Below are positions 20,522 through 28,954 of a stretch of DNA of 64,000 nt, in pieces (the stretch's first letter is position 1; every line of letters starts with the position of its first letter). Source of the stretch: Legionella bononiensis (GTDB lineage Bacteria; Pseudomonadota; Gammaproteobacteria; Legionellales; Legionellaceae); contig NZ_JADOBG010000001.1 in assembly GCF_016786215.1 (NCBI RefSeq), positions 144,386 to 208,385 on the forward strand, in the 5' to 3' direction. A model generated the notes under the pieces. That model was not told where the DNA came from and ran no database searches. It was given only the letters and a program-made list of their open reading frames with translations. Made by a program: the position numbers and the translations under genes.

Positions 20522-21835
20522 TTATCTAAATGGATGTTTTTTTGGATCCCACCAACCACCAAGCGGTTCGTTTTCATCAAAATACTCATGCACTTTTTTA
20601 AAGGAATATTGAGACAATTGTTCATATTCTGATTGGGGTAACAACATATAGTCTTCTTCATCATCAATAATAGAGTTCAGCATCACTCCGACCAGGTGGC
20701 ATCCATGCCATTTTGCACGGGTAGTTCGATTTTTTCTTTTGGTGTTTTTATGACACCGTGCGGCAAAGGACTTCACTTCATCGTTCAAGAAGGCATCAAG
20801 GTAATGAAAGGTTTTGTAGGCCAGCTGAACATGGTTTGGGTGACCTGCAAACACAGTCGGCTGTCTATTTCCTGCGGTGATGGAGGCAGTGGTGCAGCCA
20901 AAGATGTATCCTAAAAGAAAAATCAGTTCATCTGCGTAATCATCCATAGTCAGATTCCCTACGTTAAACCCCTTACTGATCTCAAAGAGTTCTGGATTAA
21001 ATTTTTGAGAAAAGAGCTTTTGATTTAAGAGTTCCTGACGGATTAAAAGCAGTTGTGGTCCAATCTGCTGGCAATTGTCTTCGGTGAGGTAATAATTAAT
21101 CGTTTTATTAAAGGTGTCCAGTAATTTTTCATCTGGTTTTTTAATAGTAAGACGCTCAATATATTTGCGGTATTTTTTATAGGACTCATTGGTTCTAAAA
21201 TCATAGCCTTCAGGTTTACGTGGCCATTCGCGTACTTCTTCAAAATCAAAGAAATCAAACTCAGTGTCTGACTCTTCCTCGTCTGATGACTTATCAAGTT
21301 CATCACCAAACAAGGAAATGACATTGGTGTTGCCTTGCGCAACTGATGTTATCACTGGGATTGACAAACCAGTTGGTTTTGGATTGATGTTACTAGGTTT
21401 TAATGTGTCCGTGTTTATCGATGGTCTAATTGATTCAGTATTTTTGTCTCGCAGTACGGTACAGCCATCCACTATCGCCTGTGAGAGACTGATATTTTTT
21501 TGATGTGCGATTTCTTTTAATGCGTTATAAGCTTCATCACTGATGGTGATAGTACGCAGAGTTTTCTCGACCAGATATTTTTTTTGATTCAGAGCACGAT
21601 AACAGCGACTAAAAGCTTGAGGATCTACGAATTCATCAAGCCATAATTGAAACAAGCGGACTGTTTCTTCATCATGTGCTGTGTTTTTGAGTTCAGCAAA
21701 GGCTTGGATTGCTTTTATTTTCACCAAATTGTTCGTCTCTTCAGTCATAAATCGATTATTTTGAATGGCACGTTCAAAATAGTGATAACAAGATACATAG
21801 TCATCCAGGGATACTTTGCGCTTTTTATTGGCCAT
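20522..21835 (-). CDS. RHH plus DUF2786-like plasmid protein
   Basis: 437 residues. After a helical N-terminal domain comes a ribbon-helix-helix-like segment (LRTITISDEAYNALKEIAHQKNISLSQ, about 93-120), then an acidic linker (SSDEEESDTEFDFFDFEE). The C-terminal domain has the pattern of DUF2786/DUF7168 proteins (IFGCTTASI, FAGHPNHVQLAYKTFHYL, HGCHLVGVML). Such proteins occur on plasmids and phages with unknown function. It is encoded next to the replication region, with an inverted repeat just upstream that could be its operator. Family placement of the C terminus is moderate. Confidence 0.62.
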   Translation of the reverse strand: MANKKRKVSLDDYVSCYHYFERAIQNNRFMTEETNNLVKIKAIQAFAELKNTAHDEETVRLFQLWLDEFVDPQAFSRCYRALNQKKYLVEKTLRTITISDEAYNALKEIAHQKNISLSQAIVDGCTVLRDKNTESIRPSINTDTLKPSNINPKPTGLSIPVITSVAQGNTNVISLFGDELDKSSDEEESDTEFDFFDFEEVREWPRKPEGYDFRTNESYKKYRKYIERLTIKKPDEKLLDTFNKTINYYLTEDNCQQIGPQLLLIRQELLNQKLFSQKFNPELFEISKGFNVGNLTMDDYADELIFLLGYIFGCTTASITAGNRQPTVFAGHPNHVQLAYKTFHYLDAFLNDEVKSFAARCHKNTKRKNRTTRAKWHGCHLVGVMLNSIIDDEEDYMLLPQSEYEQLSQYSFKKVHEYFDENEPLGGWWDPKKHPFR

Positions 21836-21872
21836 AGTTTATAAAGCTCTATAGTAATTATTGAAGGCAGTT

Positions 21873-21899
21873 TATTGATAACCATTGAATTTATCAATA
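21873..21899. promoter_or_regulatory. Inverted repeat upstream of the RHH/DUF2786 gene
   Basis: Perfect 9-base arms TATTGATAA and TTATCAATA with a 9-base spacer, starting 38 bases upstream of the ATG. It is a candidate operator for the RHH protein or a replication-region site. Two copies of GTTGATACATT follow at 21900-21910 and 21956-21966. Confidence 0.45.
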
Positions 21900-21966
21900 G
21901 TTGATACATTAGATATGTTTAATTTGGGTTTTACACCTGTTTGTATTTACCATCTGTTGATACATT
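21900..21966. repeat. Two direct repeats GTTGATACATT
   Basis: Identical 11-base copies at 21900-21910 and 21956-21966, 56 bases apart. They lie between the RHH gene and the probable origin and might be binding sites of a regulator or initiator. Two copies only, so this is not a convincing iteron array. Confidence 0.4.
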
Positions 21967-22239
21967 GATTATATCAATTAGCCCCCCGGCCGGGATCTTG
22001 GTAAAAAAGGGTCATGTTTAACTTTTAATCTTAAAAATAGCGTTCGAATGAAATAGTTAATTACTATTTCATTTAACTATTACTCTCATTGAGTACACTT
22101 TCTCCTTGTTCTTAAGTCCTTATCGGTATTGCCTTAAGTCAATCTATTCACATGGTTATCCCCTAAAAATGTGGATAAAGGTATGTTCGAATTTTGCCCA
22201 CCTGCCTTTGATTTTGGAGCTTAGGAGCATTTAATAGTT

Positions 22240-22547
22240 ATGAGCGAAGCGAATTCATTTAAAGCAGTTTAAAAGAAAGATTTAGATTTGTGCCTCGTCA
22301 TTCATCGCTCAGTCGCAAAAATAAAAATAACGGAGTATTTTATTAAGAACAATGAGGAACGGAGCGAGCTTGCGAGTGAGTAGTCATTGTTCTTAATAAA
22401 ATGCGGAGTTATCTTTTATTGCGATTGAGTGATGAGTGATGAGGCAATCGATCTTTAATTATTGCTTTGTTTGTTTTTTTATTTGATTATTGGCCATAGG
22501 CCAATTCCTTTTAATAAGATGAAATGATTGATGAGCGAAGCGAATTC
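22240..22547. repeat. 17-base direct repeat flanking the palindrome
   Basis: ATGAGCGAAGCGAATTC occurs at 22240-22256 and again at 22531-22547, one on each side of the large palindrome, in the same orientation. They may be initiator-binding or recombination traces. Confidence 0.6.
22291..22446. repeat. Large imperfect palindrome (156 bp)
   Basis: Arms of about 64 bases: the outer ends begin TGCCTCGTCATTCATCGCTC and its degenerate complement; the inner 19 bases pair perfectly (22337-22355 with 22384-22402) around a 28-base centre. As RNA or extruded DNA it would be a long stem. It lies in the probable origin. Confidence 0.75.
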
Positions 22548-22868
22548 CTTATTATTAATTATCCACAGAACCTTCTTGTGGATAATATTCAAGAAGGTTT
22601 AAACGGGACTATAAGTAAGAGCGGACACTTAAAAGCTATTCTATAAGACACTTAAATTTCATTATGACAAAATATATACAGTAGCTTTTGTTAAAAATGA
22701 TGGTTTATTCATTGTAATTCACATGTTTTGCAGGTGATGGACATTTTTTTTAATCTAATTATAGATAGTGATAAAAATTGGGGTTTGTGAGGCATTTTAG
22801 TGGTGTTGGAGGTATAGAAGGGCTTCTCTAATAACAAAGGTAAGGGTATTGAAGTAGGTTACAGCGCC

Positions 22869-23711
22869 CTATTCCCGCAATTTGTGGCGACGTAGAAGGG
22901 ATTCTCTTCGTCTGCGTTCTTTTTCGCGCAACCGCTCTTCAGTGTTTTGCTCTCCCTTAAGCATGCCCTTCATCGCATCAAGATGGGTTTTAGCATTCCC
23001 TTGGGGAGCTATAAAATCAAGAATGTTACGTGCGGCAGCCTGAGACTCCTGAGCATTGGCAATAAAGGTGCTTCGCTTCTTATTAAGCCGTTTACGCGCT
23101 AGAGCGCGTTGAGCAGACAGAGCCTGCAGATTAATGTTGCATGCTTTAAAAAAAGCGGGCGTTAGGCATTTTACCGCAGCAAGACCAATAAAACGCTCTT
23201 TTCCCTCTTCAAGTTTGACATCAAAACGCTCGATCATTTTTAAATAGCCTGCACGAACCAGTAATTTAATGGCGCGTTGTGCTCGCTTTAAACCAATTCC
23301 TGCCTTATCAGCAAGAAATTCGATGGTAAGGGAGCGAAATCCTTCACTTGCATGAGGTACACCCACCCTAAGGCTTGCCAGTTCTGTGTAATGTAATAAG
23401 ACCTGAGCAATACTTGCCAAAGCTTCACGTGCCTCAGAGCGCTGCTGGCGCGTTGAGTTGCGACGCATACGGATTTCTTTAAAATAGGATGTGGGTAGCC
23501 CATAGTAACGCCGCCAGGCATCAATCGCCCAGGTAATTATTTTGGGGCGATCCTTATGTTCCTGTGGCTTTTGAAAAAAACGCGGGGACTCAGGATCATG
23601 GCCGCACCAGTTACCCTGACGCACCACTCCTGCTCGTCTAGAGCTGTAGTTTGTGTCTGTTGATTTCTTTATGAAATCAATGCAATCCATCACTAACGCA
23701 CTTTCTTGCAT
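22869..23711 (-). CDS. repA: RepA-like plasmid replication initiator
   Basis: 280 residues. The middle resembles the IncFII-type RepA winged-helix region: LTIEFLADKAGIGLKRAQRAIKLLVRAGYLKMIERFD, then a segment ending in ALSAQRALARKRLNKKR. The C-terminal tail is strongly basic (RLREKERRRRESLLRRHKLRE). It should bind oriV and recruit the replisome. I chose the ATG at 23711 with AAGGA upstream; a TTG at 23750 extends the frame. The probable origin lies just downstream and inverted repeats lie just upstream, as expected for a controlled replicon. Confidence 0.75.
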   Translation of the reverse strand: MQESALVMDCIDFIKKSTDTNYSSRRAGVVRQGNWCGHDPESPRFFQKPQEHKDRPKIITWAIDAWRRYYGLPTSYFKEIRMRRNSTRQQRSEAREALASIAQVLLHYTELASLRVGVPHASEGFRSLTIEFLADKAGIGLKRAQRAIKLLVRAGYLKMIERFDVKLEEGKERFIGLAAVKCLTPAFFKACNINLQALSAQRALARKRLNKKRSTFIANAQESQAAARNILDFIAPQGNAKTHLDAMKGMLKGEQNTEERLREKERRRRESLLRRHKLRE

Positions 23712-23762
23712 GCGTAAAGTATCCTTAGCGTCTAGCCAATTCGTTGACAAAAAGTTTAAGGA

Positions 23763-23812
23763 ATACTAATATGATAGCTGAATACCCTCAGAAGTATTAT
23801 GCATATTAGTAT
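23763..23812. promoter_or_regulatory. Inverted repeat in front of repA
   Basis: Perfect 11-base arms ATACTAATATG (23763-23773) and CATATTAGTAT (23802-23812) separated by 28 bases, upstream of repA. It is likely part of the repA promoter/operator or its leader RNA. Confidence 0.5.
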
Positions 23813-23824
23813 CCTATGTTTTTT

Positions 23825-23856
23825 CTTTATGGCTTGGTTGCAGCCATGCCATAAAG
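23825..23856. other. Hairpin in the repA leader region
   Basis: Perfect 9-base arms CTTTATGGC and GCCATAAAG with a 14-base loop. On the repA strand a 12-codon ORF (starting MAWLQPSHK, 23814-23852) overlaps it, which recalls the leader peptides that control RepA translation in IncFII-like plasmids. On the plus strand it is followed by a pyrimidine-rich run and might act as a weak terminator. Its role is not settled. Confidence 0.35.
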
Positions 23857-24200
23857 CCCTCTTTTCTTTTATCTATTTATTTACCATTCTTCGTCTTCTA
23901 TAAATTTTATATTTTTTTTATTATGAATAATATTTCTCTTCTAATTGAGATTTAATATGCACTACAAATTTTAAATGATCAATATCTAAAAAAATATCAG
24001 ATGATTTTTTCACACCCAAAACTCACATAACATATTGATATTTAAGAATAAATTTATTAACAAAAAAATATAATCTCTATTTTCCCGACACTAAAAAAGA
24101 AATACACTCATAAGCACTACGGTAGTGCAATTATGCTTTATTATTTATATTTTTTGATGTAATGTAGTTAGTACAAATCTTAATATTTAGGGGAGTTAAT
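23857..24200. promoter_or_regulatory. A+T-rich parA promoter region with operator-like palindrome
   Basis: No gene seen. The palindrome GCACTAC-G-GTAGTGC at 24114-24128, 72 bases upstream of the parA start, is a good candidate for ParA/ParB autoregulation or a partition site. The rest is very A+T-rich. Confidence 0.5.
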
Positions 24201-25160
24201 ATGGCAATAGAGAATAACAAAGCAAAAATTGTTGTTATTGCAAATAATAAAGGTGGGGTTGGAAAAACTGTGTTAGCGCAACTATTAATTAGTTATGCAG
24301 TTACCATATTAGGGTTGCGAGTATTAGCTGTAGATGGTGATGGGCAAGCAAACCTAAGTAAACGAATTGTTAAAGATAATAGACTAGAATTACCTGCAAA
24401 ATATTTTCCACCAATTCATCCTGAATATGATCCTGAATTGCATCCTAATTGGGATGGTATTTCTAGCCTAGCATCTTTATATATGAAAGATCAGCCTATT
24501 GCTGCTTATCCTGCCTATGAATATGAAAACTTAAAAATTATACCAGCCCATAATGAAATCTTGAAAAAAATTGAAGAAAAACAATTTGATAGCAATTTAT
24601 CATATGATGATTTATATGATATCCCAAGAAAATTTTTTGATCCTGAACGTATGTATCAAGCTGGATTTGATTTGATTATTGCAGATTGCGCTCCGGCCAT
24701 ATCAATAACGTCTGTTGGTCTAATGCGTGCTGCAACTCATACTGTTATGCCGTTTCAACTACAAGAGAAAAGTTGTGAGGGTTTGAATGCAATGCTGCAT
24801 TGTTTTCATGAACAAAATGATGCAAAACCTAGATCTCAAGCTAGTAAACTTATTGGGTTTCTAGCCAATCAAAAGGCCTGGAATAAAAGGACAGGGCAAG
24901 ACGACCAGCGTAGTAAATTAGAAGAGAGTGTTTATATCAAGCCTTATTTAATTCCATGTGAATTAAGAGATTCTGGAGATATGTCAAAAGTAGATACGAA
25001 AGGAGCTGATTTAGCTATGCCTTTTAATGGACTAAAGAAGAGTTCAACATTAAGAATTGATGCGATTAAAGCATGTAATTATATTTTTGAAAAAATAGGA
25101 TTCGAAGATCTTATTGCAACCAAAGGATTAGTAACAGAAGAGCTGGAGGAAATGGCATGA
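24201..25160 (+). CDS. parA: ParA partition ATPase
   Basis: 319 residues with the deviant Walker A motif KGGVGKT (about residues 17-23), the A' segment VDGDGQANLS and the Walker B-like region IIADCAPAIS. ParA drives plasmid segregation by ATP-dependent movement on the nucleoid with ParB bound to parS. GGGAG lies before the ATG. There is no long N-terminal helix-turn-helix domain, so it is of the short (Ib/Soj-like) or MinD-like kind. The next gene overlaps its stop by 4 bases. Confidence 0.9.
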   Translation: MAIENNKAKIVVIANNKGGVGKTVLAQLLISYAVTILGLRVLAVDGDGQANLSKRIVKDNRLELPAKYFPPIHPEYDPELHPNWDGISSLASLYMKDQPIAAYPAYEYENLKIIPAHNEILKKIEEKQFDSNLSYDDLYDIPRKFFDPERMYQAGFDLIIADCAPAISITSVGLMRAATHTVMPFQLQEKSCEGLNAMLHCFHEQNDAKPRSQASKLIGFLANQKAWNKRTGQDDQRSKLEESVYIKPYLIPCELRDSGDMSKVDTKGADLAMPFNGLKKSSTLRIDAIKACNYIFEKIGFEDLIATKGLVTEELEEMA

Positions 25161-26308
25161 GTATGATTTTTGAGAACAGTACAATAGAACGCACAGAAAC
25201 AATAATAAAAAAACCAAGTTCATCAAATGGTGATGTTACTAGGTCATTAAATTTTGGAAATGTTTCTAAACAAGTAAGTTTTAATGATGGAAATGACGAA
25301 GGCTATTATAAAGTTAGGCCTAAAGCTTTAAAACCTAGCGCTCATAATCCTCGTCCAGACTGGGTGATTGATGATGCCTGGTTGGTAAAACATGTTGGTA
25401 TCGATATGGAGGATATTTTTGAATCTAATATGAACTTGAATTGTTTAGTAAAAATTAATGAAGAAGAAGTTGATGGCAAATTGATTGAATCTATTATATT
25501 TCCTCAATTTGAAGAGCTTCTTAACTCTCCCAATATCACTCAAAAAAAAGAATTTGACTTTTTGGTTAATCTTGCAAAAAGCATTAGGGAGACTGGACAA
25601 ATACAGCCGATCGAAATTGAATCAGACTCTGAAAATAATACATTAGTTGTGCTTGAGGGTCACTTAAGACGTTTGGCTTGTATTCTTGGTCGCATTCCCT
25701 ATATTAAGGCAATTCGCAATGAAGGCCTTCATAATTTGAGCAGAAGAGATAAGATTGGTCGTCAAATTACTGAAAATAGTTTGAGGACTAATATTAGTGT
25801 TCTAGGTAACTTTAAACTTGCCTCTGAAGAAATTAAAGAAAATCCAAAGATAACAGTTAGAGACCTTTCAACTAGATTAAAAATTCAGAAAGATTTAGCT
25901 TCCACCTTAATTAAATTAATTTTATATCCAGATAAGTATCATTCATCAATATACTCAGCGTTGGAGTCGGGGCATTTATCAGCCAATAATCTCATTAAAG
26001 TGGCGTCATATAATCGACAAGATCGCCAGGAATTATTTATTTATAAGTTGTTAGAAAAAAATATTGAATTACCTGTTCAAATGAAAAAACCCATTCCAAG
26101 AGGAACTGATGGCCGCAAAAGATCCGTTGCTTCAATGCAAATTAAAACAATCGACAATTGTGTTAAAGCAGGTAATAAGCTTCTAAGCTGCATACCCGAA
26201 TTGAAGGATTATTCGACTATTTCAGAAGTTAAGACAGTTGATGATATGGTATCTCTTTTAAAATCATTGGAAGAATTTTTATTGGGAAAAAGTACTGAGG
26301 AAAAATAA
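25157..26308 (+). CDS. parB: ParB-family partition protein (divergent)
   Basis: 383 residues. The ParB/Srx-type N-terminal domain is seen in LAKSIRETGQIQPIEIE, LEGHLRRLACILGR and GRQITENSLRTNISV; a helix-turn-helix-like region follows (LSTRLKIQKDLASTLIKLILYPDKY). The usual GERRxRA nucleotide motif is changed to EGHLRRLA, so CTP use may be altered. Its ATG overlaps the parA stop and GGAGGA lies upstream. It likely pairs with ParA, while the smaller ParB at 26868 may have a separate role. Confidence 0.78.
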   Translation: MSMIFENSTIERTETIIKKPSSSNGDVTRSLNFGNVSKQVSFNDGNDEGYYKVRPKALKPSAHNPRPDWVIDDAWLVKHVGIDMEDIFESNMNLNCLVKINEEEVDGKLIESIIFPQFEELLNSPNITQKKEFDFLVNLAKSIRETGQIQPIEIESDSENNTLVVLEGHLRRLACILGRIPYIKAIRNEGLHNLSRRDKIGRQITENSLRTNISVLGNFKLASEEIKENPKITVRDLSTRLKIQKDLASTLIKLILYPDKYHSSIYSALESGHLSANNLIKVASYNRQDRQELFIYKLLEKNIELPVQMKKPIPRGTDGRKRSVASMQIKTIDNCVKAGNKLLSCIPELKDYSTISEVKTVDDMVSLLKSLEEFLLGKSTEEK

Positions 26309-26772
26309 TGTTTCTAGAAAGACCTAAAGAACAAAAGAGTTGTTTAAAAAAACAAAAAAAAATTACTCTTCGCGTCCCAGAAAAATTATGGACATCTATT
26401 CAAGAAAAAGCCAAGAAAGAATATTCGGGAAGAGGGAAGCAATCTCAATTAGTAAATGAGGCTTTAGAACACTTTTTTAAAAGTTCATCAGTAGATGATA
26501 TTAATTGGAATAATTCATCCGATGATTATGTTCTTATTAATTTACTGACTCAAATTAAATTAGGAGCCATGATGAAAAACATTGGTTCTAATCCTGTTCA
26601 AGCAAATATTGATATGCATAACATAGAGAAATTAATAGATTTAGAGCTTAACATAAAAAATTCTAGAAAAATGTTGGAAGTACATATTAAACCCGCAATT
26701 ATTCGGATGGCTTTAAGCCAATGGATGTATGCGGACCGAAAGTTTCTTAAGGATATAGCAAGCGAAGAATAA
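26308..26772 (+). CDS. Small protein with ribbon-helix-helix-like N terminus
   Basis: 154 residues. The basic N-terminal part KKITLRVPEKLWTSIQEKAKK followed by GRGKQSQLVNEALEHFF matches the RHH DNA-binding pattern; the rest is helical. It shares one base with the parB stop (TAATG) and so belongs to the par operon. It probably acts as an accessory DNA-binding or autoregulatory factor of partition. Confidence 0.65.
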   Translation: MFLERPKEQKSCLKKQKKITLRVPEKLWTSIQEKAKKEYSGRGKQSQLVNEALEHFFKSSSVDDINWNNSSDDYVLINLLTQIKLGAMMKNIGSNPVQANIDMHNIEKLIDLELNIKNSRKMLEVHIKPAIIRMALSQWMYADRKFLKDIASEE

Positions 26773-26774
26773 TA

Positions 26775-26788
26775 GTCCCGTACGGGAC
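26775..26788. promoter_or_regulatory. 14-bp palindrome, candidate parS or operator
   Basis: GTCCCGTACGGGAC is a perfect palindrome between the par operon and the second parB gene. By eye it occurs once in the window. Its position suits a partition site or an operator for the downstream gene. Confidence 0.5.
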
Positions 26789-26867
26789 AAGTCTTCTATA
26801 GCCCATGATGGCAGAGGATTATAGGGGTTTTTAAGTTTTTTTTTGCAAGCAAATAAAAGGCAATTTT

Positions 26868-27746
26868 ATGAATATCTTAGGCAAGGGTATTAATGCAATT
26901 GAAGTTGATTTATTAAACTTAAACCATGAAAAGCAAAGTGGAAATATAATGAAAAATATTTCGCTTGCAAAAATTGTTCTTGGTAAATATCAACCTCGCA
27001 AACATGGGAAAATTTCAAAAGAGTCTCTTCAAGACTTAGTAGAGTCTATTAAAGAACAAGGCGTCTTACAACCTATTATTGTTAGAGAAATGGATGATGA
27101 AAAGTATGAGCTGATAGCTGGTGAGAGAAGATATCTTTCAGCTTTAGAAATTGGTTTAACTGTAATTCCCTGTCTAATAAAAAATGTTAATGAGAGAGAA
27201 GCTTTTGCCATTGCATTAATTGAAAACATTCAACGAGAACAGCTAACTTTACTTGAAGAATCTGAATCTTTATTAAAGCTTAAGGATGAGCATTTTTTAA
27301 GTGTTGATCAAGTATCCAAAATAATCGGTAAGCCGAGATCTACTGTTGCCAATTTAATTCGTGTTGCATCATTATTAAGCCCTGAATGTAAATTGTTTTG
27401 GGAAAATGGGGATGTGGATTATGGCCATATTAGAGCAGCAATTATTTTAGATCATAAATTTCAAAATATTGTAATTCAATATGTTATAGACAAAAAACTC
27501 TCTGTTCGAGAAACAGAAAAGTTTATTAAGGAGAAGAAATATCTGGATTTACTTGAGCCTCAGGTTACAAAAATAAATAATAGGCCTCTGGTTTCAAGTG
27601 ATGACATGAAGATCTTATCCGAAAAATTTTTAAACCTATACAACAAAAATGTAAGAATTAATGCATTAAAGACTGGTCGAATAAGAGTTTTGATGGAATT
27701 TGAAAGTATTGAAAGGATTTATGATTATCTTGATATTGAAAATTAA
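26868..27746 (+). CDS. ParB/Noc-type protein (second copy)
   Basis: 292 residues with canonical ParB motifs: LVESIKEQGVLQPIIVRE, LIAGERRYLSALEIG (the GERR CTP-binding motif), IENIQREQLTLLEES, and a helix-turn-helix (SVDQVSKIIGKPRSTVANLIRVASL). It is closer to chromosomal-type ParB/Spo0J than the first ParB here. It could spread from parS or act as a Noc- or KorB-like regulator. It ends 6 bases before the convergent MoeB-type gene. Confidence 0.85.
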   Translation: MNILGKGINAIEVDLLNLNHEKQSGNIMKNISLAKIVLGKYQPRKHGKISKESLQDLVESIKEQGVLQPIIVREMDDEKYELIAGERRYLSALEIGLTVIPCLIKNVNEREAFAIALIENIQREQLTLLEESESLLKLKDEHFLSVDQVSKIIGKPRSTVANLIRVASLLSPECKLFWENGDVDYGHIRAAIILDHKFQNIVIQYVIDKKLSVRETEKFIKEKKYLDLLEPQVTKINNRPLVSSDDMKILSEKFLNLYNKNVRINALKTGRIRVLMEFESIERIYDYLDIEN

Positions 27747-27752
27747 AAATAT

Positions 27753-28796
27753 TTATAAATAAGCAAATCCATCAGTATTGATTTTCAAAGTAGATACTCC
27801 CTGGTCAAGTGAAAACGCATGAAACCCGTTTTTGCGCAGAAAATGCACTGCATAATCACTTCTAACGCCACTTTGACAATAAACAAGCAATTTATCCTGT
27901 GGAATTTTATTAGATAGCTCAATCATCTGGCTGAAAGGAATATGAAGTTCATCACTAGTTAACTTGACCTTACGATCTTCATTAACTTCTCTAATATCAA
28001 TGACTTTATAATTTGATAAATCAATTTTTTGAAGTTCCACACTAAAATTTTGAGTTGGCCAAGAAATCGATTTATGATGGCAGCCTGAACAGCGATCTAT
28101 TTGTGAAAATGGTAACTGTTCTGTCTTTAAGGTATCACTATCAAAAGTAATTATTTTTTGAACTGGGGTGGCGTTTGGATTTACAAAATATTTAATGGCT
28201 AATGATGCGGTCATCGATCCAGCTATACCTGTTGTTGGACCTAGAACGCCAGCATCAGAGCAGTTGTTCATTAAAAAAGGTGGTGGTGGTTCAGGAAATA
28301 TACATCTATAACATCCTTGTTTAATATCAAAAAAAATGATTTGTATTTTATTTTGAAAAATACTTGAGCTAATGAATGGTTTATTCAATTGACAGCAAAT
28401 ATCATTAACTAAATAACGAGTTTTAAAATTATCGGAACCATCAATAATTAAATCGTATTGAGGAATAATACTATTTGCAATTTCAATATTTAATTTTGAA
28501 TTGTATTCAATTAAATTTGTTTCTGAGTTTATGGAGCTTAGTTTTTGGTAAGCAATAGATGATTTGGTGCTCCCAATATCATGTTCGGTATAAAGAATTT
28601 GTCTATGTAAATTAGACAGAGTCACAAAATCATAGTCAATAAAACCTACTTTCCCAATGCCACCAGCCACCAAGTACATAAGAGCTGGGGAGCCGATTCC
28701 TCCGGCTCCAATTACTAACACAGAAGCCTCAGCTAATTTAAGCTGGTTTTCTTCCCCAAGAAGATTAATTTGTCTACAATAGCGTTCTGATGGCAT
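27753..28796 (-). CDS. MoeB/ThiF-type E1 fused to rhodanese
   Basis: 347 residues. An E1-like adenylation domain (Rossmann GAGGIG at 30-35, IDGSDNF at 118-124, Cys179 in NNCSDAGVLGP, zinc cysteines C162/C165 and C236/C239) is fused to a C-terminal rhodanese domain with the persulfide Cys307 in YCQSGVRS. Such MoeZ/MOCS3/QbsC-like proteins adenylate the Gly-Gly end of a MoaD/ThiS carrier and turn it into a thiocarboxylate. The matching carrier is encoded at 31685. All key residues are present. It is transcribed divergently from the main operon and its own promoter lies within 28797-28954. Confidence 0.9.
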   Translation of the reverse strand: MPSERYCRQINLLGEENQLKLAEASVLVIGAGGIGSPALMYLVAGGIGKVGFIDYDFVTLSNLHRQILYTEHDIGSTKSSIAYQKLSSINSETNLIEYNSKLNIEIANSIIPQYDLIIDGSDNFKTRYLVNDICCQLNKPFISSSIFQNKIQIIFFDIKQGCYRCIFPEPPPPFLMNNCSDAGVLGPTTGIAGSMTASLAIKYFVNPNATPVQKIITFDSDTLKTEQLPFSQIDRCSGCHHKSISWPTQNFSVELQKIDLSNYKVIDIREVNEDRKVKLTSDELHIPFSQMIELSNKIPQDKLLVYCQSGVRSDYAVHFLRKNGFHAFSLDQGVSTLKINTDGFAYL

Positions 28797-28954
28797 ATAT
28801 GACTATAAAAATAACGAAAAAATTTATTGAATCTAGAGCATGAACTGAAACTTTAGGTACTTTAAGACCAACATCTGCTCATTGTAGTCTCAAAAGCATT
28901 TTATGTCATCAACCTCAGCATTTGTATTTGTAAAGTTGTTAAAAGGGAACGGAT

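Larger units (their letters stand above)
22156..22600. other. Probable replication origin region (oriV)
   Basis: Gene-free DNA downstream of repA, where IncFII-like replicons keep their origin. It contains consensus DnaA boxes: TGTGGATAA at 22170-22178, TTATCCACA at 22559-22567 and TGTGGATAA at 22577-22585. The last two face each other with 9 bases between. A degenerate box TTATCCCC lies at 22156. It also holds a large palindrome and a 17-base direct repeat, both listed separately. Strand asymmetry and melting energy were not computed. Confidence 0.6.

Noticed and set aside
26790..26845. Terminator between the RHH gene and the second parB
   Set aside because: A T-rich run is present, but no convincing stem precedes it.
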